NCBI GenBank assembly: GCA_903927685.1
Contig: CAIYOB010000532.1
Coordinates: 1-37,386 of the forward strand
Direction: 5' to 3'
DNA from: an uncultured Planctomycetaceae bacterium
Lineage (GTDB): Bacteria > Planctomycetota > Planctomycetia > Pirellulales > Pirellulaceae
DNA: 37,386 nt
Shown: piece by piece, positions 9,501-15,399 of the stretch
Position numbering within the stretch: position 1 is the first letter of the stretch
Layout of the letters: each line of letters begins with the position of its first letter
Translations under genes and position numbers: made by a program
The notes under the pieces: generated by a model
Seen by the model: only the letters and a program-made list of their open reading frames with translations
Databases searched by the model: none
What the model was told of the DNA's origin: nothing

Positions 9501-11809
9501 CCGATTTGTCCCTGGCCAAGACCGCCAACCCGGTGCGCCCCGTGGCGAACCAGCAGGTGACGTTCACCATCACCGTGACCAACGCCGGGCCCAGCGACGC
9601 GACGGGCGTGACCGTCCAGGATGCCGTGCCCGCCGGCATGACGTTCGTGTCCGCGACGGCCACCAGCGGCACGTACGACCGCACCAACGGCGTCTGGAAC
9701 GTGGGCAAAGTTTCCAAGAGCGGCACCGTCACGCTGACGTTGGTCGCCAAGACCGAGACCTCGGACGAGAAGACAAACGTCGCCGAGATCACCGCCTCGG
9801 ATCAATTCGATCCGGATTCCCAGCCCGGCAACCATGACCCCGACGAGGACGATCAGGCCAGCGTCACACTCAGCCCGCAGATCGCCGATCTGTCGCTGAC
9901 CAAGGAAACCGACCGCGATGCGCCCAACGTCGGAGATAACGTCACCTTTACCATCACCCTGAACAACGCCGGCCCCGACGCGGCAACGGGGGTCAAGGTC
10001 AAGGACGCCTTGCCGGAGGGCTTCAGCTACGTCTCGTCGACCGCCGCCCAAGGCTCGTACAGCCCGCTGTCCGGCGAGTGGAACGTCGGGACGGTGACGC
10101 CGGGGGCGAACACCATCCTGTACATCGTCGGCAAGGTGACCAGCTCGACGGCCAAGATCAACGACGCCGAAGTCATCGCGGCCAACCAGTTCGATCCGGA
10201 CTCGACGCCCGGCAACGGGGTGGCCACGGAAGACGACCAGGCGAGCATCACAGCCACGCCGCAGATCGCGGACCTGTCGCTGGGCAAAGTCGTGGACAAG
10301 CCGGCGCCGAACTTGGGCGAGAACATCACGTTCGTCATCGGCATCAACAACGCCGGGCCGGACACCGCGACCAATGTCTCCGTGCTGGACCGCCTGCCGG
10401 CCGGCGTCTCGTACGTGTCGTCCTCGCCCAGCCAAGGCACGTTCGACCCTACGTCGGGACGCTGGACCGTCGGCACCGTCTCCAAGGGCACCAACGTCAC
10501 GCTGCGGATCGTGGCCAAGGTGACGCAGCTGGGGCCGCAAATCAACACCACGGAAGTCGTCGCCGTCGACCAGTTCGACAACGATTCCACGCCCGGCAAC
10601 AACCAGCCGGCCGAGGATGACCAGGCCAGCGTCACCGTGACGCCCCAGTCTGCCGACCTGTCGCTGACGCAGACCATCGATACCAATTCGCCGAATGTGG
10701 GCGACGACATCCGGCTGACGCTGACGCTGGCCAATGCCGGGCCCGATACGGCGACGTCCGTCGTCGTGGGCGAGCAGTTGCCGGACGGCCTGGCTTTCGT
10801 TTCCGCGACTGCTTCGGCGGGCTCGTACGACAGCGCCCAGGGCCGCTGGAATGTCGGCCCCGTTCCGGTAGGCGCGCCCCTGACGTTGGAAATCGTGGCC
10901 AAGGTCGAGTCGCCCGAGACGCAGTCCCTGACGGCGGAGGTCATCGAAGTCGACCAGGCGGATCCGGACTCGAAGCCGAACAACCAGAAGGCCGGCGAGG
11001 ACGACCAGGCGAGCGTCTCGTATACGCCGCAGGTCGTCGACTTGAAAATCGCCAAGGTCGACCTGCCCGATCCGGTGTACTCGGGCCGCGAGCTGACCTA
11101 CACGATCACCGTCTCGAACGCCGGCCCGTCGGCCGCCACCGAGGTCGTCGTGACCGACACCCTGCCGGCCCACGTCACGTTCGTGTCCGCTCGGGCCAGC
11201 CAGGGCACGGTTGGCGAGTCCGCCGGCACGGTCGTCGCCCAGCTGAATACGCTCGCCCTGAATGCCGAGGCGACCGTGACGATCATCGTCGCGGTGGAAT
11301 CCCTGTACGAGGGCCCGTTGCTGAACCAGGCCGAAATTCAGGGCCGCCAATACGACTCGAACACGGCCAATAACACGGACTCCACCACCACCATCGCCCG
11401 GTTGCCTCCGGCGCGGATCGCGGGGACCGTGTTCCTGGATCTGAGCAAGAACGGCGTGCAGGACGCCAACGATCCGCCGATTGCCGGCGTGCTGCTCGTC
11501 TTGACGGGCATCGATCGCTTCCAGCAGCCGGTCACGAAGAAATTCTGGACCGGGCCGGACGGCAAGTACGAGTTCAACGACGTCGAAGGCGGCGTGTATG
11601 TGCTGACCGAACAGCAGCCGAACCTGTTCAACCAGGGCAACGCGACCGACGGCACGCTGACCTCGCCGCTGGGGAAGTCCGAAGCCCGCGTCCGCAGCGC
11701 GGACGAGATCTACTTCCGCCTGGGCGGCGGCGACGTCGCGGAAGGGTACAACTTCTGGGAGACGATCCCGGTGTCCCTGACACGCCGGCGGTACCTCGCG
11801 TCCTCGTGA
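6518..11809 (+). CDS. Giant LEPR-XLL / SdrD-B / 10x DUF11 repeat surface protein
   Basis: The protein has 1763 aa. The N-terminus carries basic residues and the LEPR-XLL motif (LEPRQLL, residues about 35-41), which replaces a classical signal peptide in many planctomycete exported giants. An SdrD-B-like unit follows (about 47-115, 'GRVYRDANANGFTAGEQVV', 'DVNANGVLDAGDG'), then a beta-rich region (about 215-350). Ten DUF11 (conserved repeat, Ig-like) domains span residues 356 to about 1630, each beginning (A/V)DLSL-K and most ending in an acidic 'DPDSTPxNN...EDDQAS' stretch. A second SdrD-B unit (about 1632-1750, 'GTVFLDLSKNGVQDANDPP') and a basic tail, SLTRRRYLASS, close the protein. The Asp-rich loops suggest calcium binding. 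A role as a cell-surface stalk or adhesin is likely but unproven. It begins 13 nt after the BBP7 gene, with only a weak RBS. Confidence 0.92.
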   Translation: MDSSSDDVGKRISPPSRRQERTARRKRRQLALEKLEPRQLLAATDLAAIAGRVYRDANANGFTAGEQVVGATLNLYRDVNANGVLDAGDGAALRSTNSDSNGQYRFDRLTAGDYFVQQPAQTVSGATLALITSTRITISSADAQGAAGLTIDGFTTRQTVTAPMPVGTTNVAAQTAGEALGGERDMSATLTAGQTGDAVTLDAGSGLLAINAGFNALGQYKVTWDGPDNNATTLNPIGLRSGGTGVDLTSGGTSTYLEVAGAAEKAGGTGRIRIYTDANNYSQATVALGVNTSQSLLASLATDFTAAGGSGANFANVGAIELQVDTTTIALDGQVSALRMIGAKTFTADFNNQPSADLSLAKTTSNPNVDVGQTTSFTLNLLNSGPDSASNVAVTDILPVGLQYVSSTASQGSYNAGTGIWTIGTVPAGTTAILQVTTMVTGTTAITNMAQISASDQLDPDSTPNNNNPSEDDQSSITLTPQLADLSLSKTINNPTVTLGQPVTFTLNVNNAGPSMATNVRVSDQLPQGLTFVSATPAGVYNSTTGVWTVGTLANGASASLQITATVGTATAVTNMAQISASDQRDPDSTPNNNISTEDDQASVTLTPQVADLSLAKTIDNPTPNAGQNVTFTLNLNNAGPGAGTSVAVTDKLPPGLTFVSAAPSQGSYDSISGVWTIGTVSAGASASLQLAATVNSTSPVVNTAQVTRSDQPDPDSTPNNNNANEDDQSSITVTPQRADLSLTKTVDNATPNPNDIVTYTLNLRNAGPGAATNIAVTDLLPGGVTFVGSSPSQGAYNSTTGLWSVGVVGSGSSASLQIGARVTGVGTITNSAEVTDADQPDPDSTPGNNVAGEDDQSTITIVVQQADLSLTKAVSKANPQVGEDVTFTVTLSNGGPHRATGVAIRDQLPSGMTYLSSTPSTGSYDSASGIWTVPALENGTKATLQLTAKTVGTTTTTNAAEVIAADQRDPDSTPNNNVATEDDQASAAVTPQIADLSLAKTANPVRPVANQQVTFTITVTNAGPSDATGVTVQDAVPAGMTFVSATATSGTYDRTNGVWNVGKVSKSGTVTLTLVAKTETSDEKTNVAEITASDQFDPDSQPGNHDPDEDDQASVTLSPQIADLSLTKETDRDAPNVGDNVTFTITLNNAGPDAATGVKVKDALPEGFSYVSSTAAQGSYSPLSGEWNVGTVTPGANTILYIVGKVTSSTAKINDAEVIAANQFDPDSTPGNGVATEDDQASITATPQIADLSLGKVVDKPAPNLGENITFVIGINNAGPDTATNVSVLDRLPAGVSYVSSSPSQGTFDPTSGRWTVGTVSKGTNVTLRIVAKVTQLGPQINTTEVVAVDQFDNDSTPGNNQPAEDDQASVTVTPQSADLSLTQTIDTNSPNVGDDIRLTLTLANAGPDTATSVVVGEQLPDGLAFVSATASAGSYDSAQGRWNVGPVPVGAPLTLEIVAKVESPETQSLTAEVIEVDQADPDSKPNNQKAGEDDQASVSYTPQVVDLKIAKVDLPDPVYSGRELTYTITVSNAGPSAATEVVVTDTLPAHVTFVSARASQGTVGESAGTVVAQLNTLALNAEATVTIIVAVESLYEGPLLNQAEIQGRQYDSNTANNTDSTTTIARLPPARIAGTVFLDLSKNGVQDANDPPIAGVLLVLTGIDRFQQPVTKKFWTGPDGKYEFNDVEGGVYVLTEQQPNLFNQGNATDGTLTSPLGKSEARVRSADEIYFRLGGGDVAEGYNFWETIPVSLTRRRYLASS
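7583..11410 (+). repeat. Ten in-frame DUF11 coding repeats with 384-bp period
   Basis: The codon pair for the leading Ala/Val-Asp of each repeat falls at 7583, 7967, 8348, 8732, 9116, 9500, 9884, 10268, 10652 and 11036. Eight of nine intervals are exactly 384 nt (128 codons) and one is 381. The repeats differ clearly at both protein and DNA level, so length is held more strictly than sequence. Confidence 0.9.
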
Positions 11810-11828
11810 GGCAACGCGGGCCGGGGCT

Positions 11829-11914
11829 CAGACGTACCGAATTCAAAATTGGCGGGGATACGATTTCGCCCGGGCGACGTACTCGAAGCCCCAGTTCCGA
11901 ATTCGGTACGTCTG
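11829..11914. repeat. Inverted repeat downstream of the DUF11 gene
   Basis: CAGACGTACCGAATTC (11829-11844) is perfectly repeated as its reverse complement at 11899-11914, leaving a 54-nt interior. It begins 20 nt after the DUF11 stop codon. The wide spacing and lack of a T-run argue against a simple intrinsic terminator; a short dispersed repeat is more likely, though it could still stop or stabilise the transcript. Confidence 0.7.
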
Positions 11915-12037
11915 ACCCGTCTTCCGCAGTTAGGCGAGACCCGGATTGGGGCCGAGCCCCGAAACGCCGGTGTTCTTGAGGTTCGGCATGCCGGCGACGG
12001 CAATTCCTGCGAAACGCCCGATCACGGGGCAGCAATT

Positions 12038-12748
12038 TCACGAGATACCGGGAGCCTGTGGCAAGACCATCAACACCCGGCCGTCCCGCTGTCGTCGCAT
12101 TTGCGGTTCGAGCGTCTGTTGGCCCCCTTCGGAATTGTATTCCAGCAGCGGGCACAAGTCCTCTGGTTGGGATGCGACGCAGTGCGGCGCCACAAGCCAG
12201 GGACTGGTAATGTGCGGCACGACCTTGACGCCCGGATACTGCCGGACGAGTTCGCAGATGCTCAGCCACTCGGAAATGCCTCCGCACCAGGTGGGGTCGG
12301 ACTGCACAAAGTCCACGCAGCTGCGGTCCAGGAACGGCTTGACCGCCCAACGCGTGTACCAGTGCTCCCCGCCTGCGAGCGGCAAGCCCGTCTCGCCCTT
12401 GATGCGTGCATACCCGTCGAGGTGTTCGGGGCAGATGGCCTCCCACAGCATTTCTCCGGTGAGCTGGACATCGAGCGGATTGGCCCCCACCAGCCGCTCG
12501 CGGATCCTTCCCAAGTGCGTCTTGAGCGTGTCGAGATCCTGGTGCGGACTGCCGCTGAAGAAGCCGGTGGTTCCATCGTCCGCTACGACCTCGACTCCCG
12601 TGCCGATCCTGACGTCCATGATCCTGGTGGGCGGGGTTTGCGCGGTGGTTGTCCAGGGCCATGCCAGGCCCGCGGCTGCCGCCGCCGCGGTCTGCAGGAA
12701 CTGCCTGCGGGCGGACCCGATTCGTGTGCTGATGAAGGTCTGGGGCAT
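12038..12748 (-). pseudogene. Tat-exported enolase-superfamily protein, large internal deletion
   Basis: The 236-aa frame begins with a Tat signal (RRQFLQ at about 14-19, followed by an Ala-rich hydrophobic stretch). The start of an enolase/mandelate-racemase N-terminal capping domain follows: 'DDGTTGFFSGSPHQDLDTLK', then 'GANPLDVQLTGEMLWEAI'. From about residue 107 the sequence jumps to the end of the barrel: 'HLDGYARIKGETGLPLAGGE', 'DFVQSDPTWCGGISEW' and 'VKVVPHITSPW'. Family members of this type are about 380-450 aa. The missing segment should hold the K-x-K motif and the first two metal ligands (Asp, Glu), while the third ligand region (GGE) and a late His remain. The reading frame is intact across the join near 12435-12445. 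The barrel cannot fold normally, so this is most likely a decayed gene. Confidence 0.75.
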
Positions 12749-12807
12749 CGTCGTCCCTGTCGGGTGATTTGGGAGTGGTTGGTGAAACGGTCGAGCCGGG
12801 ATTGTTC

Positions 12808-13287
12808 ATGATAGTGCAAGGCGAGACAACCGTCGCCCCCGAGGCCCGAACCGGGTTTCGGGCCCGAGCCGGCCAAGCCGGCAACCAGGATACGCTCAGC
12901 CTTGCGCCGGGCGGCAGCTTGAGCGGCGGCCTGGACGGCGGGCCGGCGGGTTACGATACGCTGGCGATCGTCGGCGGCAGCTATACGGACGTGGCCTGCG
13001 AAGCCACCGGGCCCGACTCGGGTGTGATCTGGCTGGACGGCGTGCCGCTGCGGTATGCCGGCTTGGAGCCCGTGACGGACAACGCCAACGCGGTCAACCG
13101 CGTGCTGACCGCCTCGGGCTCGGCCGACGCGATCATCATCGCGGACGGAGCGGGCGAGCAGATCACGGTCTTGTTTGGCGACATCGAGGTCGAACTCTCG
13201 CCGCTGGACGAACTGCTGAACGACTTGACGCCCGATGTCGCCGACGCCTGGCGCGACGGCTCGGCCGTCAGCGAAGCCGACGCGTGA
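12808..13287 (+). pseudogene. Fragment of a planctomycete surface/repeat protein
   Basis: This is an open frame with possible starts at TTG 12769 or ATG 12808. The recognisable part (from about 12880) reads 'GGSLSGGLDGGPAGYDTLAI', 'GVIWLDGVPLRYAGLEPVTD' and 'NRVLTASGSADAIIIADGAG'. This is the style of the beta-rich, hemolysin-repeat-like segments inside very large planctomycete extracellular proteins. It has no signal peptide and no RBS that I can support, and it lies between a decayed gene and the sigma-factor gene. A gene remnant is the simplest reading; a short real gene cannot be excluded. Confidence 0.45.
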
Positions 13288-13434
13288 GTCTCGTTCGAGA
13301 AACCAGTCGCGTCCATCAAGACGTAGAATGCGACCGGCCGGTTTTCTCCGCGTACGGGGTACGCAACAATTGGCCGTCGTGGCCGAACTCGGCCTGGACG
13401 ACGCCCGAAAGGGGAGCCGGAAAGGTCGAAGTAT

Positions 13435-13453
13435 CCACGCATTTTCTGCGTGG
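13435..13453. promoter_or_regulatory. Short hairpin just upstream of the sigma-factor gene
   Basis: CCACGCA-TTTTC-TGCGTGG forms a perfect 7-bp stem with a 5-nt loop, 30 nt before the chosen sigma-factor start. It is not followed by a T-run. It may lie in the 5' leader or end the preceding remnant's transcript; its function is unknown. Confidence 0.4.
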
Positions 13454-13483
13454 GATTCTTGTTGGCGTGGCTAATTGCTCCTG

Positions 13484-14023
13484 ATGTCCGAAACAGCCCC
13501 ACTCAATCCGCTTTCGGCCGAATACTTGGGACGCGTGACCCGCGCGCAGCGGTCGCTGTACGCGTTTATCCTGACGCTCGTGCGTCAGTCGGCGGATGCA
13601 GAAGACGTGCTGCAGGAAACAAATTTGGTCTTGTGGCAGAAAGCGGCGGAATTCGATGCCACGAGGGATTTCATGCCGTGGGCACTGCGGATCGCTCAAC
13701 TGCAGGCGATGGCGCATCTGAAACGGCGGAAACGAGTTCCGCTGACGTTCGACGAGCCGCTGCTCGCTGTGTTGGCTGACGAAGCGATCACCGAGGCGGA
13801 GGAATTGGATACCCGACGACAAGCTCTGGCGGGCTGTCTGCAGAAACTGCCCGAGCGGCAGCGCGAACTGATCGCCAGCCGTTACGAGCCGGGCGGGTCG
13901 GTCAATGAGTTGGCATGCCGATTGGGCAAAACGCCCAAGGCGGTCTCGGAAATGCTGCGGCGGATTCGCCGGGCACTGTTGGAGTGCATCGAGCGGAGGG
14001 TGGCTCAGGAGGCGCGGGTATGA
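13484..14023 (+). CDS. ECF-type RNA polymerase sigma factor (Rhodopirellula/Verrucomicrobium family)
   Basis: The 179-aa product uses the ATG at 13484, preferred over an in-frame TTG 9 nt earlier. Residues about 10-80 are sigma region 2: 'RAQRSLYAFILTLVRQSADA', 'DVLQETNLVLWQKAAEFD' and 'MPWALRIAQLQAMAHLKR' (the -10 recognition and melting helices). Residues about 115-172 are region 4, with the helix-turn-helix 'GGSVNELACRLGKTPKAVSE' that reads the -35 box. There is no N-terminal region 1 and no C-terminal extension. Its stop overlaps the start of the FecR-like gene (ATGA at 14020-14023), a usual arrangement for an ECF sigma and its membrane regulator. It probably directs transcription of its own operon, but I could not identify a matching promoter with confidence. 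Confidence 0.92.
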   Translation: MSETAPLNPLSAEYLGRVTRAQRSLYAFILTLVRQSADAEDVLQETNLVLWQKAAEFDATRDFMPWALRIAQLQAMAHLKRRKRVPLTFDEPLLAVLADEAITEAEELDTRRQALAGCLQKLPERQRELIASRYEPGGSVNELACRLGKTPKAVSEMLRRIRRALLECIERRVAQEARV

Positions 14024-15399
14024 ACGCGACTCAAGACGACAGGCTCGACAACCTGCTGAACGACTTGGCCGACGGAACGTTGTCCCATGACGACGAAGAG
14101 CAATTGGCGGAGTTGCTGCGTACCGACGCGCGGGCGCGACGGCGGTACCGGCACTTCATGGCGCTGCACGCCGACTTGCACTGGGACTATGCCGCCGCCG
14201 TCGTCTCGCTGCCAGAGGCCAATGTCGAGGCCCGGAGGGAAAAGTCGGGAGGGCCCTGGCGTGCAAGGCACCTGTGGACGGCGTCGGCCGTGCTGCTGGT
14301 GATTGTCGCGGGTGGGCTGATCGTGACATGGGGTTGGCGGGACGTTCCTGATCGCGGACATCCGGTGATCGGGCGAGTCACGCGACTGGCCGGCGACGTT
14401 CAAATTGTCGACCGCGACGGAGTCCATGCGCTCGGCCGAGAAGGCGAATTCCGCGCGGAGGCAACGATCCACGTGGTCGGCCTGACCGGCTTGGCCGCAC
14501 TGCGTCTGGACGATGGCACGCAGGTCAGCCTGGCGGGCGAGACACGCATCGAGTGCCGTCGCGAGGCCGGACAGACGAGGATCACGTTGCATGAGGGCAA
14601 TCTGAGCGCGAACGTCGCGCCTCAGGCCGCCGGTCACCCGCTGCTGATTCGCACGTCCAGCGCTGAACTGCAGGTGCTCGGCACGCGGCTGGCGGTGAGC
14701 GCCGACCACGAGGCTTCGGAATTGGGCGTCCAGCATGGGCGTGTTCACCTGACACGCCTGACCGATGGGCAGACCGTCGAGGTCGTCGGCGGGCAGTGCG
14801 CCGTCGTCTCGCAGCGGGCGGCGCTCGAAGCGCGACCGTGGCCCCAGACGCCCGACACGTGGCAGGAGGATTTCGAAAATGGACTGCCCGCCGGCTGGCG
14901 TTACGGCCAATGGCTTCGGGAAGGAGAAACTGCAGATACCCGTGGTGTCGTGCGTGCGGCTCGGCGGTTCGCGTTGGACGGCAGCGACTCGCGGCTGTAC
15001 CGCATCACGTTACCCAAACGCTGGCTGCAAGGGCTGTGGCGGCTCGAACCGGATACGCAGTTGCACTTCACCTACAAGATGAGCCGCCCCGGCTGGTTTC
15101 ACATCATGATGGGCGTCCGTTCGGACGATCTGAATCCGTCTCATATCGGCAACTATGAATTGCAGAGCGGTTACTGGAAAATGGGCCAGCCGAACGAATG
15201 GCAGACGGTTAGCGTGCCGTTTTCCGCCTTTCGCCAGAACCTCCCCGGCATTCCGTATGCAGCCCTCCCGCCCACCTCGCCGCTCGCCGGCGACGTGGTG
15301 TACCTGATGTGGTTCAACACGGGCGATGTGGACCGCGGTCTGGTGATCGACCGGATCTGGGTCGACCAGCGCAACAAGTTCTCCGAGGAGTCTCCATGA
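14020..15399 (+). CDS. FecR-domain putative anti-sigma regulator with C-terminal lectin-like domain
   Basis: The 459-aa product is translationally coupled to the sigma factor (ATGA overlap). Residues 1-80 form an acidic, helical cytoplasmic part ('RLDNLLNDLADGTLSHDDEE', 'LLRTDARARRRYRHFMALHA') of the kind that binds sigma factors. One membrane helix lies at about 84-106. Outside, a FecR domain (about 118-215) shows 'GRVTRLAGDVQIVDRDG', 'LDDGTQVSLAGETRIECR', 'ITLHEGNLSANV' and 'IRTSSAELQVLGTRLAVSA'. A further domain of about 180 aa follows ('WQEDFENGLPAGWRYGQW', 'FHIMMGVRSDDLNPSHIGNY', 'WQTVSVPFSAFRQNLP', 'DRIWVDQRNKF'), which resembles jelly-roll carbohydrate-binding modules such as CBM11. 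Known FecR proteins relay an outer signal to an ECF sigma; the lectin-like tail suggests a glycan ligand, which is inference. Its stop overlaps the next start (ATGA at 15396). Confidence 0.85.
   Translation: MNATQDDRLDNLLNDLADGTLSHDDEEQLAELLRTDARARRRYRHFMALHADLHWDYAAAVVSLPEANVEARREKSGGPWRARHLWTASAVLLVIVAGGLIVTWGWRDVPDRGHPVIGRVTRLAGDVQIVDRDGVHALGREGEFRAEATIHVVGLTGLAALRLDDGTQVSLAGETRIECRREAGQTRITLHEGNLSANVAPQAAGHPLLIRTSSAELQVLGTRLAVSADHEASELGVQHGRVHLTRLTDGQTVEVVGGQCAVVSQRAALEARPWPQTPDTWQEDFENGLPAGWRYGQWLREGETADTRGVVRAARRFALDGSDSRLYRITLPKRWLQGLWRLEPDTQLHFTYKMSRPGWFHIMMGVRSDDLNPSHIGNYELQSGYWKMGQPNEWQTVSVPFSAFRQNLPGIPYAALPPTSPLAGDVVYLMWFNTGDVDRGLVIDRIWVDQRNKFSEESP

Noticed and set aside
6638..11350. 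A 1570-codon open frame antisense to the DUF11 gene
   Set aside because: It mirrors the high-GC codon pattern and the DUF11 periodicity, is extremely Arg/Gly rich and shows no domain; the plus-strand repeat protein explains it.
7583..11410. Tandem DNA repeats as a possible CRISPR or satellite array
   Set aside because: The 384-bp period is coding and the repeats are diverged domains; there are no short identical repeats with unique spacers.
11849..12811. A 320-codon plus-strand frame over the enolase remnant
   Set aside because: The minus strand carries a Tat signal and clear enolase-superfamily motifs; the plus-strand frame has none.
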